From Olivibacter sp. XZL3 (lineage in GTDB: Bacteria > Bacteroidota > Bacteroidia > Sphingobacteriales > Sphingobacteriaceae), in assembly GCF_004368405.1 (NCBI RefSeq), contig NZ_SBJH01000067.1, positions 62,001 to 126,000 of the forward strand: a stretch of DNA of 64,000 bases, given 5' to 3'. Positions within the stretch are counted from its first letter, which is position 1, and each line of letters opens with the position of its first letter. Position numbers and translations under genes: made by a program. Of the stretch, positions 52,101-58,864 are shown one piece after another. Below the pieces are notes generated by a model. The model did no database searches. It saw nothing but the letters and a program-made list of their open reading frames with translations, and was not told the origin of the DNA.

Positions 52101-52827
52101 CCGGGAAAAGGGAAGTAATTCGGAGCGTGAACTGGCTAATGCTCTGTATCTGGCGGGTTTCGATGTGAAGGATGTACATATGACAGATTTAATTTCGGGA
52201 CGAGAAACCCTGGAAGACATAAAGTTTATAGGTGCAGTGGGCGGCTTTTCGAATTCCGACGTTTTGGGCTCTGCCAAGGGTTGGGCGGGTGCTTTCATGT
52301 ACAATAAAAAGGCTCGGGTGGCGCTTGAAAACTTTTTCAGTCGGCCGGACACACTATCGGTAGGTATCTGCAACGGATGTCAGCTCTTCATTGAACTAGG
52401 CCTTATTAATCCGGAACATGAGCAGAAGCCTAAAATGCTACATAATGACAGCCATAAGCACGAAAGTGGATTCACGGCGCTTACCATACAGGAAAATGAG
52501 TCGATTATGCTTTCAAGCCTTGCTGGATGTACCCTGGGCGTATGGATTTCCCATGGCGAAGGTAAATTTCAGCTTCCTTATGAAGAGGATCAGTACCATA
52601 TCGTAGCGAAGTATAATTACGAGACCTATCCTGCCAATCCAAATGGCTCTGATTATAATACCGCCATACTCTGTGATAAATCCGGAAGACACCTGGTAAC
52701 CATGCCCCATATAGAACGTTCACTGTTTCAGTGGCATTGGGCTCATTATCCCGGCGACAGAAGAGATGAAGTATCTCCGTGGGCAGAAGCCTTTGTTAAT
52801 GCTAGAAAATGGATTGAACAACAATAA
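49168..52827 (+). CDS. purL: Phosphoribosylformylglycinamidine synthase (single-chain)
   Basis: A 1219-residue FGAM synthase of the large single-chain type with all three regions. The N-terminal dimerisation and linker region has [19 protein letters not shown] near residue 160. The ATP-dependent synthase halves contain [36 protein letters not shown] near 250 and [25 protein letters not shown] near 830. A glutaminase domain near 950-1210 has [16 protein letters not shown] (catalytic Cys of GICNGCQ) and [14 protein letters not shown]. It catalyses the fourth purine step: formylglycinamide ribonucleotide plus glutamine to FGAM. ATG at 49168 fits with a promoter 12 nt upstream of the expected transcript start. 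A strong terminator follows directly. Confidence 0.97.
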   Translation: [1219 protein letters not shown]

Positions 52828-52862
52828 TAAATAAGCCCGGTTAAAAAAACCGGGCTTATTTA
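52828..52862. terminator. Strong terminator behind purL
   Basis: A perfect 15-bp stem (TAAATAAGCCCGGTT 52828-52842 with AACCGGGCTTATTTA 52848-52862, loop AAAAA) begins right behind the purL stop codon and ends in an A/T-rich run. Confidence 0.85.
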
Positions 52863-52958
52863 TTTACAGTTTCCTTTGATTAGAAAACTCATCGCATTAC
52901 ACAGAAGCTGCACAGCTTCTTGTGCCCTGATTGTGCACACGAAGCTGTCTAAAATTGC

Positions 52959-52966
52959 TAAATTTG
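52959..52966 (+). promoter_or_regulatory. -7 box (TAAATTTG) of the Cys-like tRNA
   Basis: TAAATTTG matches the -7 consensus; it would start transcription near 52973, 7 nt before the tRNA. A TTG exists 25 nt upstream (52931-52933), a longer spacer than at other promoters here. Confidence 0.6.
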
Positions 52967-52979
52967 TGATATCACAAAA

Positions 52980-53050
52980 GGTCGGATGGCCGAGCGGTTA
53001 GGCGGAGCTCCGCAAGAGATCTCAGAGTGGTTCGAATCCACTTCCGACCT
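52980..53050 (+). tRNA. Cys-like tRNA with non-canonical anticodon loop (anticodon position GCA)
   Basis: A 71-nt cloverleaf. The acceptor stem GGTCGGA pairs fully with TCCGACC (53043-53049). The D arm is GCC...GGC (52989-53003). The T arm AGTGG-TTCGAAT-CCACT is perfect with a 5-bp stem. Variable loop is 4 nt (TCAG). The anticodon arm is odd. The stem GAGCT/AGATC has a mismatch at its middle pair (G with A), and the 7-nt loop is CCGCAAG, where position 33 is C rather than the near-universal U. Position 34-36 would be GCA, which reads Cys codons. The body resembles Bacteroidota tRNA-Cys (GGTCGGATGGCCGAG... start, as I recall). No CCA is encoded. It may be a divergent functional tRNA, a tRNA-like RNA or a decaying copy. 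Confidence 0.7.
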
Positions 53051-53414
53051 CCTTTTTAAACTGATAATTCCCCTTGCACCTGATATAGGCCAGCTCTGCT
53101 GGAAAATCCACTCCTATCTCCCAAAATATGGGGTCGATTGCAACGTTTCAGAATTTTTAGCGTCTATGGATACAAGAACAGACAAATAATACTAAAAAAA
53201 TTAAACCTTCTATCCATGAATCACACCGAAAATCGTAAAGCGACTACTATACCGAAACAATCTCCCCCTTTTACCGAACGTGTGGATAGCTACTCGACAG
53301 GAAAAAAATTCACCTAGCAAAACAGGCTGTTCACCGAAATTTTGGATGCCTTCGCCTAATTTAACTTCAACGATATAACAACTACCAATACTTTTGGCAA
53401 AAAGAAACAAAGTC
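53051..53414. other. 364-bp stretch without a gene
   Basis: Spacer between the Cys-like tRNA and the outer-membrane beta-barrel gene. Open frames here are short or overlap the tRNA and show no coding character. The only element recognised is the -7 box at 53389-53396. Confidence 0.5.
53389..53396 (+). promoter_or_regulatory. -7 box (TACTTTTG) before the beta-barrel gene
   Basis: TACTTTTG fits TAnnTTTG and would set the transcript start near 53403, about 12 nt before the ATG at 53415. The in-frame TTG at 53394 would lie inside this box, so the ATG is the better start. No TTG at -33. Confidence 0.5.
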
Positions 53415-55883
53415 ATGAATTTCCCTAACACACATCGGAAAAAGTATACCTCAACGCCTTTATTGAAAACTTTCCTCTTGTTCTTTGCCCTTTATTGCTC
53501 ATTTCCGGGCCTGAGCGCAGCACAGGAAAAAGCTGACATTCAAGGAACGGTAAAGGACCAAACTGGTGCACCTATTGATTTAGCAACTATCGTTTTACTA
53601 AAAGCCGCAGACTCGTCTTATATACGCTCCGTTTTCAGTGACGAGCAAGGTCATTACCTCCTTACGGGAGTTAATAAGGGAAAATACATTTTATCTGCTT
53701 CGATGATTGGCTTCCGTAAAGCCTATCTACCCCTTACAATAACTCCACAGCAAAAAGCCGTGCACGCTACGCCTTTTACCTTAATAGCCGAGGCGAAAGC
53801 ATTGAAAGAAGTAACCGTTACCGCTACAACCCCTACGGTTGAACGGAAAGACGGTGCTTTGGTAGTAAACGTAGCAAACACCGCACTGGCCGCCGGCAAT
53901 AGTGCATTGGAAATATTGGAACGCTCTCCCGGCGTCAGCATCGATAAAGACGGTAATATCACTTTAATGGGACGTCAAGGTGTAACCGTTATGATAGACG
54001 GCAAGCAGACCTATCTGTCCGCTGAACAATTAGCCAATATGCTTAAGTCAATGGATGGTAATAACGTACAATCCATAGAACTAAATACAAATCCCTCTGC
54101 GAAATACGATGCAGCAGGAACCGCCGGAATCATTAATATCAAGCTGAAGAAAAATAATATGGAAGGAACTAATGGCACCCTGAGCTTAAGTGGAGGCTAT
54201 GGGCGCACGCACAAGTCCAATAATTCCCTTCAAATCAATCACAAAACCGGAAAAATCAATCTCTTCGGAAACTATAGCTATGTCAACAGCAATTATAATA
54301 ACACGTTAGAATTATATAGAGTGGTAGGACAAAGTACACCGGCTAAAGTGTTTGATCAATATGCAGATTTCCAAAACGAACGGACAAGCAGCAGCGTAAG
54401 AGGTGGTATAGACTATAAAACATCGGAAAGAAATACGTTAAGTGCTTTGTTCTCTGGTTTCTTTCTCAACGGAAATGACCATTCTACCAGCAACAACAAG
54501 ATTTCTGAATTGAACGCACCGTTGGATTCCACACTCACCACATTAAATAATGGCAGCAACAAATATAGTAACATATCTTTCAATATAAACAACACATTCA
54601 ATATAGATACAAGCGGACGTAAACTCGTTGCAGAGGCAGATATATCGAGATTTAGCGATAAAACAACGAACTACTATGACAATTACTTCTATAATTCAAC
54701 GGGCGAAGATTTGCGCGTTCCGGAATTCATTTTAAATGAAATGCCCTCCATCATAAATATACAGACGGCGAAGGTCGACTATACCCATCCGCTGACTTCG
54801 AAAAGCAAGTTGGAGGCCGGTATAAAATACAGCGGCGTTAAAAGTGATAACGATATGGGGTTTTATAATCAGCTGAACGGTAATTGGCAAAACAACGCGA
54901 ACCGTTCCAATCACTTCGTCTATACGGAGCGCGTGAGTGCTGCTTATGCCATCTACAATCATACCTTGAACAAAACGGAAATCAAAGCCGGCCTGCGCGC
55001 TGAACATACCTATTCCGACGGCAATTCCTTGACCATGAACATAAGAAATAAGCGTGACTACTTGAGCCTTTTTCCGAATGTCAGTTTAAACCAACAGCTA
55101 TCTGATAAGCACAGTGTCGGTTTATCGTACAGCCGACGAATAAATCGACCGAACTATGGCAATCTCAATCCTTTCTTGTTTTATATAGATCCTTACAGTT
55201 ATCAACAGGGAAACCCATTTCTGAACCCTTCTTATACCAATTCATACGAATTAAGCTATACACTCTTAAAGAAGTATACTTTAACAGCAGGATTTCAGAA
55301 AACCAAGGACATGGTTGGCGAGATGATGTATCAGGACGACGTGACCAATATTGTCTACGTAACGAATGAAAATATTGCCAACGAGAATGTTTACTTTGTT
55401 AATCTGAATGTTCCCTTAGCCGTCGGTAAAGTGTGGAGCAGTAATACAAATATTAATGCCATGCACTTGGGGTACAAGGCAGACATTCCTACCGCACCTA
55501 TAGACTTTGGCCAATTTGCCATACAAGCTAACAGCAATCATACGTTCAATGTCACCCAAAGCCTACGTTTTGAGGCTACTTGGCAATATCGATCGCCGCT
55601 TCGTTGGAGTATCTACGAAATCGGCACATCATGGGGATTAGATTTAGGCGTTAACAAATCGTTTTGGAATAAAAAAGCACAGGTAAAGTTTGCGGTTACC
55701 GATATATTCAATACACGGCCTAATACGGTTAATACCAATTATTCGAATTTGAACGTTCACGTATATAATACCTGGGAAAGCCGTGTGGCACGACTCACCT
55801 TTACCTTTAATTTTGGCAATCAAAAATTAAAAATATCCGAAAGAAACCTCGAGAGTTCTGAAAAAAACCGCGTCGGAAAATAA
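53415..55883 (+). CDS. Outer-membrane beta-barrel protein (TonB-receptor-like, OMP_b-brl_3 type)
   Basis: An 822-residue protein. The N-terminus NTHRKKYTSTPLLKTFLLFF forms a signal peptide, followed by a carboxypeptidase-regulatory-like beta-sandwich (IQGTVKDQTGAPIDLATIVLLKAADSS). A plug-like region comes next (ILERSPGVSIDKDGNITLMGRQGVTVMIDGKQTYL, SIELNTNPSAKYDAAGTAGIINIKL). Then a long beta-barrel with Asn/Tyr-rich strands (residues about 260-820). No SusD-like gene is adjacent, so this is not a classical polysaccharide locus pair. The family is common in Bacteroidota, with unknown cargo. Its own promoter box lies just upstream. Confidence 0.88.
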   Translation: MNFPNTHRKKYTSTPLLKTFLLFFALYCSFPGLSAAQEKADIQGTVKDQTGAPIDLATIVLLKAADSSYIRSVFSDEQGHYLLTGVNKGKYILSASMIGFRKAYLPLTITPQQKAVHATPFTLIAEAKALKEVTVTATTPTVERKDGALVVNVANTALAAGNSALEILERSPGVSIDKDGNITLMGRQGVTVMIDGKQTYLSAEQLANMLKSMDGNNVQSIELNTNPSAKYDAAGTAGIINIKLKKNNMEGTNGTLSLSGGYGRTHKSNNSLQINHKTGKINLFGNYSYVNSNYNNTLELYRVVGQSTPAKVFDQYADFQNERTSSSVRGGIDYKTSERNTLSALFSGFFLNGNDHSTSNNKISELNAPLDSTLTTLNNGSNKYSNISFNINNTFNIDTSGRKLVAEADISRFSDKTTNYYDNYFYNSTGEDLRVPEFILNEMPSIINIQTAKVDYTHPLTSKSKLEAGIKYSGVKSDNDMGFYNQLNGNWQNNANRSNHFVYTERVSAAYAIYNHTLNKTEIKAGLRAEHTYSDGNSLTMNIRNKRDYLSLFPNVSLNQQLSDKHSVGLSYSRRINRPNYGNLNPFLFYIDPYSYQQGNPFLNPSYTNSYELSYTLLKKYTLTAGFQKTKDMVGEMMYQDDVTNIVYVTNENIANENVYFVNLNVPLAVGKVWSSNTNINAMHLGYKADIPTAPIDFGQFAIQANSNHTFNVTQSLRFEATWQYRSPLRWSIYEIGTSWGLDLGVNKSFWNKKAQVKFAVTDIFNTRPNTVNTNYSNLNVHVYNTWESRVARLTFTFNFGNQKLKISERNLESSEKNRVGK

Positions 55884-56004
55884 CGTTGTCTCGTATATAA
55901 ATGGTTTATTTTAAAAGGTCATATGCCTGCCTGGTCGGTAGATAGGAGATATCCAGATTATCGTATTTGGGTTTGGCAGTCATGGATATTTCATGTGTGT
56001 TTCT

Positions 56005-56037
56005 GCCGCTGCCGTCGTGAGATGACAGCGGCTTTTT
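56005..56037 (+). terminator. Terminator behind the beta-barrel gene
   Basis: GCCGCTG (56005-56011) pairs with CAGCGGC (56026-56032), partly extended inside, followed by TTTTT. It is about 120 nt behind the stop. The spacer 55884-56192 otherwise holds no gene that I can see. Confidence 0.65.
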
Positions 56038-56192
56038 CCGATCTCCAGCAGCACATGCTTTAATGCCATTCTTCTTTTAGTCAATGTTCACCGCCTACTC
56101 TACCTTTTTAGCTGATGTGTCACAGTTTTCACAACAATTATCAGAACAACTTGTTTTCTTTTGACAGTAGCACTTCCAAAGCAAAAAAGAGT

Positions 56193-56432
56193 ATGGAGCA
56201 ACATCAAAAAAAGCCAGAAATTTCCAACGTGCAATACGTCAAGAAGCAACTAGCGGATGGCACTATAGAGCTTGACATCAATGGGCTCATTGACAACGAA
56301 TATTATGAGGCAACTGCCGTAATCAGTCAAGCCGATTTCGATAACAACGAAACTTTAAACACACTCATCACCGATCATTTGTTGAAAGCAAAAGATAAAG
56401 TAACACAGTTAAAGAAACCGGACGACCCGTAA
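56193..56432 (+). CDS. Small hypothetical protein
   Basis: A 79-residue soluble protein starting MEQHQKKPEISNVQYVKKQL, then ADGTIELDINGLIDNEYYEATAVISQADFDNNETLNTLI and a Lys/Asp-rich tail. Predicted as beta strands followed by a helix. I chose the ATG at 56193 because the upstream in-frame stretch is Ser/His/Asn-rich and unlike the rest of the protein; an earlier ATG at 56115 is possible. Its stop lies 10 bp before the end of the convergent DUF6496 gene. Function unknown. Confidence 0.6.
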   Translation: MEQHQKKPEISNVQYVKKQLADGTIELDINGLIDNEYYEATAVISQADFDNNETLNTLITDHLLKAKDKVTQLKKPDDP

Positions 56433-56442
56433 TAAGCACTGG

Positions 56443-56619
56443 TCAAGATTTCTTTTTCGGCACCTTTGCCCCTTCTTTCCTGGCTTCAGATAAACCAATG
56501 GCCACTGCTTGCTTCTTAGAAGTAACCTTCTTTCCACTTCCGGTTTTCAGTTTACCTTCCTTCATCTCGTGCATTGTTTCTTCCACTTTCTCGCCCGCCT
56601 TTTTTGAATACTTTGCCAT
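56443..56619 (-). CDS. DUF6496-type small basic protein
   Basis: A 58-residue frame on the minus strand encoding MAKYSKKAGEKVEETMHEMK followed by an EGKLKTGSGKKVTSKKQAVA stretch and a IGLSEARKEGAKVPKKKS end. This is a short Lys/Gly-rich, helix-plus-tail protein that matches the recurring pattern SGKKVTSxKQAIAIGLSEARK of a widespread small family (DUF6496). It may bind nucleic acids because of the strong positive charge. Convergent with the small hypothetical gene at 56193-56432. Confidence 0.8.
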   Translation of the reverse strand: MAKYSKKAGEKVEETMHEMKEGKLKTGSGKKVTSKKQAVAIGLSEARKEGAKVPKKKS

Positions 56620-56860
56620 AACATTCTATTTTATATACATATAAGAACAAAAGAAAACCTGCGATGTTTCGCCTGCCCACAGCTCTTTGGCAATCAGGCG
56701 GCTCCGTCCGGAAATCCTGTGCTCTATTTAACTTAAGTTAGTAAAAACCAGATTCCGTCCTCAGAAACGATGGTTTCGTGTAATTTTTTTGAAGGTCAGC
56801 TCAGATTTGTCGATATTAGAAATTGTCAGATCAAACCACCTAGGTTGTAATTTAGATTGT

Positions 56861-58039
56861 ATGATATTGGTTTTCGATAGTTTAACGGAGGGCAACGACT
56901 CTTTAGCGGCGATCTTTAAGGCGCATAAGCTACCGGCTCATAGTGCTTTATCGGCGGACGAACTTTCCCGACAGTCTTCAAATCCTAATTATAAACTCCT
57001 GATTATAAGAGCGCGTTCTTTTGGGCCGGCAATTCAAAAAATTTTAGACCTCTGGAGTAGTCTTGAAAAAGACAGGGGCCTTCCGGCTCTATTGATCACG
57101 CAGTCGGATGAAAGCGATCTAGTCTTTCAAAAATATGATAGCGTAATGCTGGAATACATGTTTGGCACCCTTCGTACCCCTTCTCTCATTGCTAAAGTGC
57201 AAGCGCTAATTGCCAAACGCAACTATCAGACAGGTCTATTAACAACCAATGCTTACTTAAAAGAAGAACTGGAAAGAATAAAAAAAACTGAGGCTATTAA
57301 AGAAGAGTTTATAAGCATTGCCGGACATGAGCTTAGTACACCGATAACATCTATAAACGCGTATCTTCAACTTGCCCTCAGAAGTGCTAACTGCAAAAAT
57401 ATAGACCAAACGATTCAGCTGCTAACTAAAGGCTTGAATCAAATCAATAAGTTAAATCGCATCGCAAAAGACCTTTTAGATTCTTCAAGATTACAGGCTG
57501 GTAAAATGCAGTATAACTTTGCTGTTTTCAATTGCCAGGATTTTCTTAAGCAAACGGTAGAGCACGTAAAACATAGTTACCCCCACCGCAAAATTAATAT
57601 AGATAGCCCTGTACAAGTGTGGCTGAAAGGTGATCAGGAGCGATTGGAACAAGTATTAACGAACTATTTAACCAATGCACTTAAATATTCTCCAACAAAC
57701 ACGGAGGTGTTGGTATATACACAAATAATAGATAAGAAGTGGTTAAAGGTCTGTGTTAAAGATTTCGGAGCGGGTATACCCGCAGATAAACAGCCCTATA
57801 TTTTTCACAAATATTACCGAGCTTGCGAAAATAGTGCAAAACATCAAGGGCTAGGTATGGGCTTATTCATCTGTGCTCAAATTATCTCACATCATAAGGG
57901 TCAGTTCGGATTAGAAAGTGAAACCGGTAAAGGCTCCGTCTTTTATTTTTTGCTTCCAATAAAAGCACTGACAATAGGAGCAATGAAGGAACCTTCGTCT
58001 TACACCAAAGGCCTGTCAAAAAAAACGGCCCTTCAGTAG
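56861..58039 (+). CDS. Orphan sensor histidine kinase with receiver-like N-terminus
   Basis: A 392-residue soluble kinase. Residues about 1-120 look receiver-like (MILVFDSLTEGNDSLAAIFKAH, LIIRARSFG at the acceptor position without Asp, ALLITQSDE). A helical linker follows (YLKEELERIKKTEAIKEEF). The HisKA domain has ISIAGHELSTPITSINAYLQ near residue 155 (phospho-acceptor His), and the ATP domain has LTNYLTNALKYSP near 262, KDFGAGIP near 298 and GLGMGLFICAQIISHHKG near 330. No membrane helix, so cytoplasmic. It is an orphan kinase and, with its altered receiver, could pair with the altered LuxR regulators elsewhere in the window. The frame is open upstream to a TTG at 56789. Confidence 0.85.
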   Translation: MILVFDSLTEGNDSLAAIFKAHKLPAHSALSADELSRQSSNPNYKLLIIRARSFGPAIQKILDLWSSLEKDRGLPALLITQSDESDLVFQKYDSVMLEYMFGTLRTPSLIAKVQALIAKRNYQTGLLTTNAYLKEELERIKKTEAIKEEFISIAGHELSTPITSINAYLQLALRSANCKNIDQTIQLLTKGLNQINKLNRIAKDLLDSSRLQAGKMQYNFAVFNCQDFLKQTVEHVKHSYPHRKINIDSPVQVWLKGDQERLEQVLTNYLTNALKYSPTNTEVLVYTQIIDKKWLKVCVKDFGAGIPADKQPYIFHKYYRACENSAKHQGLGMGLFICAQIISHHKGQFGLESETGKGSVFYFLLPIKALTIGAMKEPSSYTKGLSKKTALQ

Positions 58040-58080
58040 CCGCTCTAAAATAGAAGTGAAAGTAACATACGGTTAAGCCC

Positions 58081-58111
58081 TTGTAAAAAAAAGATAGTTT
58101 ACCTATGTTTG
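58081..58111 (+). promoter_or_regulatory. Promoter (TTG-N20-TATGTTTG) before the 147-residue gene
   Basis: TTG (58081-58083) followed after exactly 20 nt by TATGTTTG (58104-58111). The transcript start would fall near 58118, inside the following hairpin. Confidence 0.6.
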
Positions 58112-58137
58112 CTGAACTGCTTTATGAGTTCAGCAAA
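58108..58137 (+). promoter_or_regulatory. Perfect 11-bp hairpin at the transcript start
   Basis: TTTGCTGAACT (58108-58118) and AGTTCAGCAAA (58127-58137) with an 8-nt loop. The left arm overlaps the -7 box, so it may be an operator palindrome, or a terminator of the kinase gene (T-rich stretch CCTTTTGT follows). Confidence 0.45.
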
Positions 58138-58188
58138 CCTTTTGTATATTCACAACATTTCCTTTTCCGTTGTTATTCGCAAGAACCC

Positions 58189-58632
58189 ATGGTGAACAAA
58201 AAACTCCACTATCGTTCCATCTCCATAGAAATAAGCTACGAACCTGACATGGTTCATATTACGAACAACATTGATTTATGGCGTTTCTTCGAGGAAGACA
58301 TCAGGCTGAGAACCGATCTTTTAATCGATACCATACAGCAAGACTATGTAGATATTTTCGGAAAACCTTTAAAAATAGCCCGCAAATCCTTAGCTGTTGA
58401 GATTTGGGGACATCTCTATTTTGAATATTACCTGCTAAGGTTACTCCGATTTCTGCGTATCGGCCTCAAATCAAAAATATTTCAAGGTCTTATAGCTCGA
58501 TCAGCCTTTATCGACTGTGGTGAGAAAGATAAGGATCGCAATCGCTTATTATGGGATTGTTTAGCACTATTTTATGGCGTTCTACAGCACTTGCTTCCTA
58601 AAAACATTGGTTCAACAGGACTAAAAAAATAG
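58189..58632 (+). CDS. Hypothetical protein
   Basis: A 147-residue protein starting MVNKKLHYRSISIEISYEPDMV, then TNNIDLWRFFEEDIRLRTDLLIDTIQQDYVDIFGK and VEIWGHLYFEYYLLRLLRFLRI. An alternating helix and charged pattern, no signal peptide, no family recognised. Its own promoter lies about 70-100 nt upstream, and a hairpin covers the leader. I chose the ATG at 58189; the upstream in-frame stretch translates the hairpin and is unlikely to be coding. Function unknown. Confidence 0.6.
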   Translation: MVNKKLHYRSISIEISYEPDMVHITNNIDLWRFFEEDIRLRTDLLIDTIQQDYVDIFGKPLKIARKSLAVEIWGHLYFEYYLLRLLRFLRIGLKSKIFQGLIARSAFIDCGEKDKDRNRLLWDCLALFYGVLQHLLPKNIGSTGLKK

Positions 58633-58691
58633 GCCCCTCTCTTACACCAGACGCGCTTTTTACAATAAAGAGCCTCCTTTTGCATATTGCA

Positions 58692-58723
58692 TTTGCAAAA
58701 AAGATTTATCAGGCGTATATTTG
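58692..58723 (+). promoter_or_regulatory. Promoter of tRNA-Gly (TTTG-N20-TATATTTG)
   Basis: TTTG (58692-58695) followed after 20 nt by TATATTTG (58716-58723). The transcript would begin near 58730, 4 nt before the tRNA. Confidence 0.75.
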
Positions 58724-58733
58724 CCTTCACAAC

Positions 58734-58806
58734 GCGAAAATAGCTCAGCTGGTAGAGCGCAACCTTGCCAAGGTTGAGGTCGCGAGTTCGAACCTCGTTT
58801 TTCGCT
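58734..58806 (+). tRNA. tRNA-Gly (GCC)
   Basis: A 73-nt canonical cloverleaf. Acceptor GCGAAAA pairs with TTTTCGC; the D arm is GCTC...GAGC; the anticodon stem CAACC/GGTTG holds the loop TTGCCAA with anticodon GCC (58767-58769); the T arm GCGAG-TTCGAAC-CTCGT is closed. No CCA encoded. It has its own TAnnTTTG promoter. Confidence 0.95.
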
Positions 58807-58864
58807 CTTAAAGCACCGTAGATCTATGGTGCTTTTGTCTTTCAGACACTTTCGGATCATATCC

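Noticed and set aside
52986-53189. Plus-strand frame of 67 codons starting in the tRNA
   Set aside because: It overlaps the Cys-like tRNA and has no coding character afterwards.
58660-58860. Minus-strand frame of 66 codons (with GSNSRPQPWQGCALPAELF)
   Set aside because: It is the reverse complement of the tRNA-Gly gene; such frames are known artefacts of tRNA loci.
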